A stretch of 64,000 bases of DNA, from NCBI RefSeq assembly GCF_001425265.1, contig NZ_LMEC01000026.1:124001-188000 (forward strand), in the 5' to 3' direction. Made by a program: the position numbers and the translations under genes. Positions 25,441 through 33,355 of this stretch are shown here, in pieces (the first letter of the stretch is position 1; each line of letters starts with the position of its first letter). The notes below the pieces were generated by a model. That model did not search any database. It saw only the letters and a program-made list of their open reading frames with translations, and was not told where the DNA came from. The stretch is from Massilia sp. Root418 (GTDB lineage Bacteria; Pseudomonadota; Gammaproteobacteria; Burkholderiales; Burkholderiaceae_D).

Positions 25441-26329
25441 ATTGCCCGAAGCGTTCGCTCATAAAGTCCACGAAGCTGCGCAGCTTCGGCGAGCGGTAGC
25501 GGTCCTGCAGGTAGACCAGGTTCATCGGACGGCTGGGCAAGGCATGCCGGGGGAACAGCCGCACCAGGCGCCCCGCGCGCACATCCTCTTCCAGCAGGAT
25601 CGAAGGCTGCAGCACGATGCCCATGCCGTGCAGCGCCGCCACCCGCAAAGCCTGCCCGTTGTTGACCTTGACCCGGCCGCCCACCGGCACGCACAGCTCG
25701 CCGTGCTCGCCGCCCTCCCCCGTGAGACGCCAATGGGCCAGCGCGGCCGTGGAAAACGCCAGGCACTCGTGCCCGCTCAGTTCCTCGGGACTGGCAGGCG
25801 TGCCGCGCCGTGCCAGATAAGCAGGCGAGGCGCAGATCATCAGCTGGTATGGCGCGAGCGGCCGTGCGACCAGTGCCGAATCCGGCAGCTGGCCGATGCG
25901 GAAGGCCACGTCGCAGCCCTCGTCCACCAGGTCCACCACGCTGTCGCTCAGCATCAAGTCCACATCCACCTGCGGATAGCGCTCCAGGTATTCCGACAAG
26001 GCCGGCATCAACGCTTCGGCGCCAAAAGTGACGGGCGCTGTGACGCGCAGCTTGCCGGCGGGCGCCAGCTGCAGGTTCTGCGCCTGCGCGTCGGTCTCCG
26101 CCACCAGCCGCAAGATCTCCTTGCAGCGCTGGTAATAGTCCTCGCCAAAGGCGGTCAGGACCTGGCGGCGCGTGGTGCGGTTCAGCAGGCGCATGCCGAA
26201 GCGCTGCTCCAGCAGCCGCAGATGATTGCCCGCCATGGTGGCCGAAATGCCGCCGGCCGTTGCGGCAGCGCTCAGGCTGCCCTTTTCCACCGCCAGCACG
26301 TAGATCTTCATGCTCTCCAGCAGGTCCAT
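25439..26329 (-). CDS. LysR-family transcriptional regulator
   Basis: The 296-residue protein has a LysR helix-turn-helix (SLSAAATAGGISATMAGNHL) and an effector domain with a VDEGCDVAFRIG segment typical of the CrgA/DsdC-like branch. It is divergent from the MDR-type dehydrogenase gene at 26428 and probably regulates it, a frequent arrangement. The 3' end reaches the tRNA-Leu terminator. Confidence 0.87.
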   Translation of the reverse strand: MDLLESMKIYVLAVEKGSLSAAATAGGISATMAGNHLRLLEQRFGMRLLNRTTRRQVLTAFGEDYYQRCKEILRLVAETDAQAQNLQLAPAGKLRVTAPVTFGAEALMPALSEYLERYPQVDVDLMLSDSVVDLVDEGCDVAFRIGQLPDSALVARPLAPYQLMICASPAYLARRGTPASPEELSGHECLAFSTAALAHWRLTGEGGEHGELCVPVGGRVKVNNGQALRVAALHGMGIVLQPSILLEEDVRAGRLVRLFPRHALPSRPMNLVYLQDRYRSPKLRSFVDFMSERFGQ

Positions 26330-26427
26330 TCCAAAGCTCCGGTTGAGAATGCATCAATAAATACGCAGTTTATCTCAGCGGAATGCTGAATCACACTGTA
26401 GCCTTTCCCGACCCGAGAAGGACACTC

Positions 26428-27432
26428 ATGAAAGCCATCCAACTGACCGCGCCCGCCCTCACCGCCTTCCGCCAGGCGGAGCTGCCCGAACCCGTGCCGG
26501 GCGAGGGCGAGGTACTGCTGCGCATGCGCGCCGCCACCCTGAATTACCTGGATGTGGCCATTGCCACCGGGGCCTTCCCGGCGCCGGCCTTCCCGCTGGT
26601 GCCGGTGGCCGACGGCGCCGGCGAAATTGCCGCGCTGGGAGGCGGCGTGAGCGGCTGGCGCGTGGGCGAGCGCGTGGTGCCGCACTTCATGCCGAACTGG
26701 CAGGGCGGCGCCATCACGCCGCACAATGTGGCGGCCATGCGCGGCCTGACCTTGCCGGGGTCGCTGGCCGAATACGTGGCGGTGCCGGCCAGCAGCCTGG
26801 TGGCGCTGCCGGCGCACCTGGATTTCGCCCAGGGCGCGGCGCTGCCGATTGCCGCCACCACGGCATGGAACGCGGTGCGCTCGGCGCATGTGCGGCCCGG
26901 CTCGGTGGTGCTGCTGCTGGGGACGGGCGGCGTGAGCCTGTTCGCGCTGCAATTCGCCAAGGCATCGGGCGCCACGGTGATCCTAGCGTCGTCGTCGGAC
27001 GCCAAGCTGGAGCGGGCGCGGCAGGCGGGCGCAGACCACCTGGTCAACTACCGCGCCACGCCGGCCTGGGACGAGGAAGTGCGCAAGCTGACCGGCGGGC
27101 GCGGCGCCGACCTGGTGGTGGAAACCGCCGGCGCGGCCACCTTCGCGCGCTCGCTGAACGCGGCGGCCATGGGCGGCACCGTGTTCACGGTGGGTTTTGT
27201 GGCGGGCACGGCCGCATCGATCGACCTGCTGCCCATCATCGTCAAGGCCTTGCGCGTGGTGGGCAACAACACCGGCTCGGTGGCCGACCTGGCCGATGCC
27301 GCGCGCGCCATCGCCGCGCACAAGATCGTGCCGCTGATTGACCGCGTGTACGACATCGGCGAGACCGGCGCGGCCTACGCCGACCTGGCTGCGGGCGGGC
27401 GCCACTTCGGCAAGCTGGCCATCGCCCACTGA
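26428..27432 (+). CDS. Zinc-independent MDR-family NAD(P)-dependent oxidoreductase
   Basis: The ATG at 26428 (MKAIQLTAPALTAF) gives 334 residues; the in-frame extension upstream was not used. It has a GroES-like N-terminal domain and a Rossmann domain with the nucleotide-binding sequence VLLLGTGGVSLFALQFAKA. The catalytic zinc cysteine of classical alcohol dehydrogenases is not evident, and the protein resembles quinone-oxidoreductase-like NAD(P)-dependent alcohol dehydrogenases. It is convergent with the qorB-like gene, 13 bases away. Confidence 0.82.
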   Translation: MKAIQLTAPALTAFRQAELPEPVPGEGEVLLRMRAATLNYLDVAIATGAFPAPAFPLVPVADGAGEIAALGGGVSGWRVGERVVPHFMPNWQGGAITPHNVAAMRGLTLPGSLAEYVAVPASSLVALPAHLDFAQGAALPIAATTAWNAVRSAHVRPGSVVLLLGTGGVSLFALQFAKASGATVILASSSDAKLERARQAGADHLVNYRATPAWDEEVRKLTGGRGADLVVETAGAATFARSLNAAAMGGTVFTVGFVAGTAASIDLLPIIVKALRVVGNNTGSVADLADAARAIAAHKIVPLIDRVYDIGETGAAYADLAAGGRHFGKLAIAH

Positions 27433-27445
27433 GCCAGGCCTGCCC

Positions 27446-28297
27446 TTACTTCGTCAGCGCGGCGCGCACGGCGTCGGACAGGGGCGTGGTGGGCCGGCCG
27501 ATCAGGCGCGACAGCGTGCCGCTGTTGTCTTCCAGCGCGCCCCTGGCGGCGCACGCATCCGATTCGGACAGCAGCGAGGCCAGCCACTCGGGCAGGCCCG
27601 CGCCCAGCAGGACGGCCCTGTATTCCGCTTCCGGCAAATCCTTGTACGGCACCTCCTTGCCGGCCTGGCGCGACAGTTCTGCCGCCAGGTCCGGCAGGGA
27701 AAAGCCATGGTCGCCCGCCAGCTCGTACAGCGGCTCGGGCGCTGCGCTGTTCAGCACGGCCACCGCCGCAGCGGCGTAGTCGGCACGCGTGGCGCCGGAA
27801 ATGCGGCCGCCCTGCGCACTGCCCAGCAGCACGCCGTGGGCCAGCGCGCCGCCCAGGCCGGCGGTGTAATTCTCGTAGTACCAGCCATTGCGCAGCACGC
27901 TGTAGCGCAGACCCGAGGCGCGCAGCAGTTCTTCGGTGGCACGGTGTTCGCCGGCCAGCGCCAGCGGCGAGCTGTCCGCGTGCAGCACGCTGGTGTAGGC
28001 CAGCAGGCCCACGCCGGCGCGTTTGGCCGCGTCGATCACGTTGCGGTGCTGCGGCAGGCGCTGCCCAATCTCGCTCGAAGAAATCAGCAACACCTTGTCC
28101 GCGCCGGCAAAGGCGGCGTCCAGCGTGGCCGGCTCGTTGTAGTCGGCCTTGCGCACCTGCACGCCGAGCGCGGCCAGGCTGGCGGCCTTGGCCGGGTCGC
28201 GCACGGCGGCCACGATGGCGGCCGGCGGCGTGTTTTTCAGCAGTTCCGCAATAATCAGTCGGCCCAGCTGGCCGTTGGCGCCCGTGATGACGATCAT
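27446..28297 (-). CDS. NmrA-like SDR / NAD(P)H:quinone oxidoreductase, QorB-type
   Basis: The ATG at 28297 has a GAAAGGAAA ribosome site; the longer upstream frame would overlap hxlR. The 283-residue protein starts with the Rossmann motif MIVITGANGQLGRLI and has LRNGWYYENYTAGL in place of a classical SDR Tyr-x-x-x-Lys, as in QorB/NmrA-like proteins. QorB reduces quinones with NADPH. It is divergent from an HxlR regulator, the normal partner for such genes. Confidence 0.88.
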   Translation of the reverse strand: MIVITGANGQLGRLIIAELLKNTPPAAIVAAVRDPAKAASLAALGVQVRKADYNEPATLDAAFAGADKVLLISSSEIGQRLPQHRNVIDAAKRAGVGLLAYTSVLHADSSPLALAGEHRATEELLRASGLRYSVLRNGWYYENYTAGLGGALAHGVLLGSAQGGRISGATRADYAAAAVAVLNSAAPEPLYELAGDHGFSLPDLAAELSRQAGKEVPYKDLPEAEYRAVLLGAGLPEWLASLLSESDACAARGALEDNSGTLSRLIGRPTTPLSDAVRAALTK

Positions 28298-28344
28298 GGT
28301 GTTTCCTTTCAATTCGCGGTTGGAGTAATTCATCTTAGCGCTTA

Positions 28345-28382
28345 TACTTACTATTTGTAAGTACGCACATTTTAGTAAGTAC
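28345..28382. promoter_or_regulatory. HxlR-type operator between qorB-like gene and hxlR
   Basis: TACTTAC-TATTT-GTAAGTA (28345-28363) is a perfect 7-5-7 inverted repeat. A third half-site, AGTAAGTAC, lies at 28374-28382. HxlR-family repressors of quinone-responsive genes bind such GTAC-type inverted repeats in the shared intergenic region. Confidence 0.7.
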
Positions 28383-28397
28383 CCCTGGAGGCCGACG

Positions 28398-28817
28398 ATG
28401 TCCCAAGCAAAAACCCTGCGCGGCGCACTGGCCGCCCGCAATGAAGCACGGCGCGGCGAGCTGATGGTGGCCGCCTGCCCCTCGCGCGCCGTACTCAGCC
28501 ACGTCACCAGCCGCTGGGGCACACTGGTGCTGGTGGTCCTGCTGGACGGCATGCACCGCTTCAGCGAACTGCGGCGCGAAGTGGGCGGCGTGAGCGAAAA
28601 GATGCTGGCGCAAACGCTAGATGCGCTGGTGGGCGACGGCTTCGTGCAGCGCTATGCCCACCCGGTGATCCCGCCGCGCGTCGAGTACAGCCTCACGCCG
28701 ATGGGCCGCGAAGTGGCCGAGCGGCTGGCATCGCTGGTCGACTGGATCGAAGAGAACTATCCCCGCATCGCGGCGGCGCGCGCGGCCACGGGCAGCGACG
28801 CGGCCGAAGCAGCCTGA
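28398..28817 (+). CDS. HxlR-family transcriptional regulator
   Basis: The 139-residue winged-helix protein has CPSRAVLSHVTSRWGTLVL near residue 29, with the single conserved Cys of QorR/HypR-type HxlR sensors, then FSELRREVGGVSEKMLAQTL as the recognition helix. The Cys suggests redox or electrophile sensing. It is divergent from the qorB-like gene and should control it, probably through the inverted repeat at 28345. Confidence 0.88.
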   Translation: MSQAKTLRGALAARNEARRGELMVAACPSRAVLSHVTSRWGTLVLVVLLDGMHRFSELRREVGGVSEKMLAQTLDALVGDGFVQRYAHPVIPPRVEYSLTPMGREVAERLASLVDWIEENYPRIAAARAATGSDAAEAA

Positions 28818-28920
28818 AGCGCCTTGCAATTTGACAGCAGCATTTGCTTACCAATTGCCGCGCCATGGCGGGGCATCCTGTACTACACTTGGCGCAGAAA
28901 CCCGCACCACGGACCGGGCA

Positions 28921-30804
28921 ATGACGTCGAGACCGCCTATCAAATTGCAAACTATCCTGATCGTTACCGGCGCCAGCTTTGACCTGGCGGCGCTGGAGGG
29001 CGCGCTGGCTACTTCCGGGCTTAGCCTGCTCGCGGTCAGCCGCGCCGACAGCGCGCTCAATGCAGTGCGCGCCGGCGGGGTGGCCATGGTGCTGCTCGAC
29101 GCAGCCCAGGCCGGCAGCTCCAGCTACGAACTGTGCAGCTATCTGCAGGCGGCCAGCGCCGCGCCGGCCCTGCCCATCATCCTGCTGACGCCGGCAGGGG
29201 GCAGCGACCCGGCCGAACGCCACGAAGAAGAACTGCGCGCGCTGGCCGCCGGCGCCAGCGCCTGCCTGCGCCTGCCGTTCAGCACCGGCGCCGTGCTGGA
29301 GCAGATCCTGGCCCACCTCCCCGCGCCGCGCACGGCAGACGAACTGCACGCCAGCATCGCGCAACTGCGCCAGCTGCGCCTGGCGGACGTTGCCAGCCAC
29401 CAGCATGCCGAAGCGCTGCGCGAAGGCCAGAACCAGCTGCTGGAACTGGTGGCGCGCGGCGCCCCGCTGCAGACCACGCTGGACAAGCTGATGCTGCTGA
29501 TCGAAGCGCAGTCGCCCGGCGTGCTGTGCTCCACCCTGCTGCTGGACCCGGACGGGCGCACCGTGCGCTCCGGCTCCGGCCCCAGCCTGCCGCAGGCCTA
29601 TATGGACGCCATTGACGGCCTGCCGATCGGCCCGGTGGCCGGCTCCTGCGGCACGGCCATGTACCGCAAGGAAGCGGTGATCGTGAGCGATATCCAGGCC
29701 GATCCGCTATGGGCGCCTTACCGCGAGATCGCCGCCCGCTACGGGCTGCGGGCCTGCTGGTCCGTGCCCGTTCTGCTCGACAGCGACACCGTGCTTGGCA
29801 CCTTTGCCATGTATTACCGCGAAGTGCGCAGCCCGAGCGCGGGCGACATGCGGCTGATCGGCGTGGCCACCCACCTGGCCGGCATCGCCATCGCCCGCAC
29901 CCGGCATGAGGACGAGCTGCGGCGCCACCGCACGCAGCTTGAAGCGCTGGTGGCGGACCGCACGGCGGAGCTGCGCAAGGCCAAGGAGCGCGCGGAGCAG
30001 GTCAACGACGAGCTGGCGACGGCGCTGGACAACCTGAGCATGACGCAGGACGAACTGGTGCGGCGCGAAAAGCTGGCGGCGCTGGGCGCGCTGGTGGCCG
30101 GCGTGGCGCATGAACTGAACACGCCCATCGGCAACAGCCTGATGGCGGCCGGGACCATGGCAGACCGCACCCAGGCGCTGCGGACTGCCATCGCCGCTGG
30201 CGCCGAACAGGCCGAGCTCGACGCCTATCTGGACCAGGCCGCGCAGGCGGACGACATCGTGGTGCGCAACCTCAAGCGCGCGGCAGCCCTGCTGCACAGC
30301 TTCCGCGCCATCGCGGTCGATCACGACAATAGCCAGCGCAGCCGCTTCAAGCTCGCGCAACTGGTGGCCAGCCTGGTGCCGGCCCTGCAGGCGGGCGCCA
30401 AGCAGACGGCGGTCGAGGTGGAACTGGGCATCCCCGGACACCTGGAACTGGACAGCTATCCGGGCCAGCTGAGCCAGGTGCTGCAAGCCCTGTTTGAAAA
30501 CAGCGTGGCGCACGGTTTCGACGGGCGCGGCCGGGGCAATGTGCGCATCAGCGCCAGCCTGAACGGCAAGGGCGAAGTGGCGCTGGTCTACGCCGACGAC
30601 GGCAAGGGCATTGCGCCCGAACACCTGGGCCGCGTGTATGACCCGTTCTTCACCACGCGGCGCGGCACCGGGGGCTCCGGGCTGGGCCTGTATATCGCCC
30701 ATAACATCATCAGCAGCGTGCTGGGCGGGCGCATCAAGCTGGCCAGCGAACCCGGCCAGGGCGCCGCCTTCACCCTGCTGCTGCCGTCTGCGGCGCCACT
30801 GTAG
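28921..30804 (+). CDS. Sensor histidine kinase with degenerate receiver and GAF domain
   Basis: The ATG at 28921 gives 627 residues. Residues about 10-125 look like a receiver domain, but the acidic pair is missing (IVTGASFD) and the usual Lys is replaced (LRLPFS), so it is probably not phosphorylated normally. A GAF domain (about 175-325) is followed by a coiled coil, a HisKA motif with His397 (GVAHELNTP) and an ATPase domain with FENSVAHGF, DDGKGI and GSGLGLYI. It appears cytoplasmic. No partner response regulator is adjacent. Confidence 0.83.
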   Translation: MTSRPPIKLQTILIVTGASFDLAALEGALATSGLSLLAVSRADSALNAVRAGGVAMVLLDAAQAGSSSYELCSYLQAASAAPALPIILLTPAGGSDPAERHEEELRALAAGASACLRLPFSTGAVLEQILAHLPAPRTADELHASIAQLRQLRLADVASHQHAEALREGQNQLLELVARGAPLQTTLDKLMLLIEAQSPGVLCSTLLLDPDGRTVRSGSGPSLPQAYMDAIDGLPIGPVAGSCGTAMYRKEAVIVSDIQADPLWAPYREIAARYGLRACWSVPVLLDSDTVLGTFAMYYREVRSPSAGDMRLIGVATHLAGIAIARTRHEDELRRHRTQLEALVADRTAELRKAKERAEQVNDELATALDNLSMTQDELVRREKLAALGALVAGVAHELNTPIGNSLMAAGTMADRTQALRTAIAAGAEQAELDAYLDQAAQADDIVVRNLKRAAALLHSFRAIAVDHDNSQRSRFKLAQLVASLVPALQAGAKQTAVEVELGIPGHLELDSYPGQLSQVLQALFENSVAHGFDGRGRGNVRISASLNGKGEVALVYADDGKGIAPEHLGRVYDPFFTTRRGTGGSGLGLYIAHNIISSVLGGRIKLASEPGQGAAFTLLLPSAAPL

Positions 30805-30811
30805 CTACACC

Positions 30812-31006
30812 ATGAACAAACTGGCCGTATCCCTCCTGCTATTCTGCAGCACCGCGCTGAACGCCGCGCCCGCCCCGTTCTACTGGTGGGTGAGCAAGGT
30901 GGACGGCTCGCGCGTGTGCGCGCAAGGCCCGCTGGGCGCCGGCTGGGAACGGGTGGAACGCCCGTACAAAGATAGCCGTTGCGAAAAATTAGCATTTGCC
31001 AAATAA
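30812..31006 (+). CDS. Small secreted protein, 64 residues
   Basis: The gene begins 7 bases after the kinase stop codon. A signal peptide of about 18 residues (MNKLAVSLLLFCSTALNA) precedes a 46-residue mature peptide with WWVSKVDGSRVC and a C-terminal CEKLAFAK, so two cysteines that could form a disulfide. I do not recognise the family. Its position suggests co-expression with the kinase. Confidence 0.6.
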   Translation: MNKLAVSLLLFCSTALNAAPAPFYWWVSKVDGSRVCAQGPLGAGWERVERPYKDSRCEKLAFAK

Positions 31007-31075
31007 TGGGCCATAACAATACGCCCGATGCAGGCCGGTAAGTAGTAGTTCTATTCCAATAACCGAGGAGAACGA

Positions 31076-31615
31076 ATGTTTACGAGTCCAGAGCAGTTCG
31101 CAGCCACCACCAAGGCGCTGTTTGAGTTCCAGCTAGAAACCTTCAACACGCTGACCACCAAGGCGGTGCAAGGCGTGGAACAGGTGGTGGCGCTGAATAT
31201 GGCCACCGCCAGGACCAGCGTGGAAGAGCAACTGGCAGCCGGCAAGGAAATCAGCGTGGCGCGCGACCCGAAAGCCGTGCTGGCCGTGGCTGCCGCCAAG
31301 GTGCAGCCCGGCATTGCCAACGCCGCCGCCTACAACGAGCAGCTGGGCGGCATCATCGCCGAGATCCGCCAGGAGTTCACCCGCGCCGCCGACGCCCACC
31401 TGACCGAGGCGAAAAGCACGCTGAGCGCACTGATCTGCGACGTGACCAAGAACGTGCGCCCGGGGTCCGAGAACGCGGTGCAAATCGTCAAGCAAGCCAT
31501 CGACAACGCGTTCGCCGGCTATGAGCAGGTCACCAACGCGACCCGCCAGGCCGTGGCCAACGTGGAGGCGCAGATCGCCAAGGCTGCCGCCACGGTCACC
31601 CCGCAAGAGAAGTAA
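31076..31615 (+). CDS. phaP: Phasin family protein
   Basis: The 179-residue protein follows the PhaP pattern: FTSPEQFAATTKALFEFQLETFN at the start, then long amphipathic helices rich in Ala, Gln and Val, with no signal peptide. Phasins coat polyhydroxyalkanoate granules. A strong GAGGAG ribosome site precedes the ATG. No other PHA gene lies in the window. Paralogues are common in this group of bacteria. Confidence 0.9.
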   Translation: MFTSPEQFAATTKALFEFQLETFNTLTTKAVQGVEQVVALNMATARTSVEEQLAAGKEISVARDPKAVLAVAAAKVQPGIANAAAYNEQLGGIIAEIRQEFTRAADAHLTEAKSTLSALICDVTKNVRPGSENAVQIVKQAIDNAFAGYEQVTNATRQAVANVEAQIAKAAATVTPQEK

Positions 31616-31679
31616 GCCGGGCGCAGCCCAACGGGCCGGCCAGCGCCGCCGGTTGCTCCCGGCCCGGTAACGCGTTACA

Positions 31680-31695
31680 CTGTATGAACATACAG
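31680..31695 (+). promoter_or_regulatory. LexA-type SOS box upstream of the VRR-NUC gene
   Basis: CTGT-ATGAACAT-ACAG fits the CTGT-N8-ACAG consensus exactly, within the longer palindrome ACTGTATG-AA-CATACAGT (31679-31696). It ends 16 bases before the ATG of the nuclease gene, where bound LexA would block transcription. It is the only such box I noticed in the window. Confidence 0.8.
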
Positions 31696-31711
31696 TCCGC
31701 AGCGCGTTGCA

Positions 31712-33355
31712 ATGATCAGAGTTCTGGAAAACGAGTTTTATTACCTGGATAACTTTCACCAGGTATTGCAGTGGATCGGCGAGCGCTACGACGACCTGCT
31801 CACTGCCGAGGAACGCGCCTTTCTATCCCAATTCCCCACCCTGCCCCGCCCGTCGCGGGCGCTGTTCGTGCGCATGGTCATGCGCAAGGGCCTGCTGTTC
31901 CGCGCCAGCAAGCTGGTGTACGCGGAAATCGGCTGCGCCCACGAGGCCGCGCGGCCGCTGGCCGAGCTGGGCTGGATAGACGCCGACCCGGTGCTGACCC
32001 TGGACGAGCTGTTCGCGCTGCTGCAAAAGCCGGAAATCGTGCGCGTGTTCCAGCTTGCCGGGCATGAAAAAAGCGCCCGCAAGCCCGAGCAGCTGGCGGC
32101 GCTGCGCGAGCGCCACGACGGGGCGCACCGCTTTTCTGCCTGGTGCGGCGTCGCCTTCGACCACGTCTACCAGGTGCTCGCCCAGGAACTGTGCGACCGC
32201 CTGCGCCTTATCTTCTTCGGCAACTATCACCAGGACTGGTCCGAGTTCGTGCTGTCCGACCTGGGCGTGTACAAGTACGAGAAGGTGGAGTTCTCGCCCT
32301 CCGCGCGCGGCTTCCGCAGCCGGCGCGACATCGACGACTACCTGGCGCTGCACCAGTGCCGCGAACGTTTCGCGGAGGGCGAAGCGCCGCAGGAGGTGCT
32401 GCGCAGCCTCCCGCCCGCCATCACCGGCAACGAATGGCTCAACAGCCGTCGCGACAAGTTGCTGTTCCAGATGGCGCAGCACCTGGAAAAGCAGCAGGAC
32501 TGGGACGGCGCGCACGCCATGTACGCCGACTGCGCCTATCCGGGGGCGCGGGCGCGCGCCATCCGCGTGCTGGAAAAGAGCGAGCGCTGCGGCGCCGCCC
32601 ATGCGCTGCTGCTGCAAGCCATGGCGCAGCCCGAGAGCGAACACGAGCGCCAGCAATTGCTGCGCATGCTGCCGCGCCTGAAGCGCAAGCTGGGCCACCC
32701 CAAGCCGCCGGCCGCGCAGCCCGCGCCGGTGGTGCGGCTGGAGCTGACGCTGCCGATGCCGGCCGGGGACTGGTGGGTGGAAGGCGTGGTGCGCGACCAC
32801 CTGACGCGCGCGGACGCGCCGGTCTATTACGTGGAGAACGCGCTGATCAACTCCCTGTTCGGGCTGCTGTGCTGGGACGCCATCTTCACCAGCATACCGG
32901 GCGCCTTCTTCCACCCCTTCCACCACGGCCCGGCGGACCTGCACAGCGCCGACTTCCAGCGCCGCCGCGCGCCGCAGTTTGCCGCCTGCCTGGGCCAGCT
33001 GGAAGACGGCAGCTACCTGGACACCATCCGCCGCAACCTCGCCGCCAAGGAAGGCATCCAGTCGCCGTTCGTGTTCTGGGGCGCGCTCGACGCGGACCTG
33101 GTGGAACTGGCGCTGGCCTGCATCCCGGCGGCGCACCTGCGCAAATGGTTCGAGCGCATCCTGCTGGACATCAAGGCCAACCGCAGCGGCTTTCCGGACC
33201 TGATCCAGTTCTGGCCCGCCGAGCGGCGCTACCACATGATCGAGGTAAAAGGCCCGGGCGACCGGCTGCAGGACAACCAGCTGCGCTGGATCAGCTACTG
33301 CGCCGAGCACCAGATGCCGATCACGGTGTGCTACCTGCAATGGGCGGATGCATGA
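31712..33355 (+). CDS. FAN1-like VRR-NUC structure-specific nuclease
   Basis: The 547-residue protein has an N-terminal DNA-binding/SAP-like region, a central helical TPR-like part and a C-terminal VRR-NUC domain. The catalytic pattern is Pro495-Asp496 in SGFPDL and Glu511-x-Lys513 in IEVKGPGDRLQDNQ. Length and layout match bacterial FAN1, which cuts 5' flap structures and can unhook interstrand cross-links. It starts 16 bases after a LexA-type box and overlaps the helicase gene by 4 bases, so both should be SOS-induced and translated together. Confidence 0.88.
   Translation: MIRVLENEFYYLDNFHQVLQWIGERYDDLLTAEERAFLSQFPTLPRPSRALFVRMVMRKGLLFRASKLVYAEIGCAHEAARPLAELGWIDADPVLTLDELFALLQKPEIVRVFQLAGHEKSARKPEQLAALRERHDGAHRFSAWCGVAFDHVYQVLAQELCDRLRLIFFGNYHQDWSEFVLSDLGVYKYEKVEFSPSARGFRSRRDIDDYLALHQCRERFAEGEAPQEVLRSLPPAITGNEWLNSRRDKLLFQMAQHLEKQQDWDGAHAMYADCAYPGARARAIRVLEKSERCGAAHALLLQAMAQPESEHERQQLLRMLPRLKRKLGHPKPPAAQPAPVVRLELTLPMPAGDWWVEGVVRDHLTRADAPVYYVENALINSLFGLLCWDAIFTSIPGAFFHPFHHGPADLHSADFQRRRAPQFAACLGQLEDGSYLDTIRRNLAAKEGIQSPFVFWGALDADLVELALACIPAAHLRKWFERILLDIKANRSGFPDLIQFWPAERRYHMIEVKGPGDRLQDNQLRWISYCAEHQMPITVCYLQWADA

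Noticed and set aside
27446-28552. Longer QorB-like protein starting near 28552
   Set aside because: The extension crosses the operator and the hxlR gene, while the ATG at 28297 has a good ribosome site and begins the Rossmann fold.
32143-33351. Upstream in-frame extension of the helicase gene
   Set aside because: It lies inside the VRR-NUC gene in another frame and has no motif; the ATGA overlap marks the true start.
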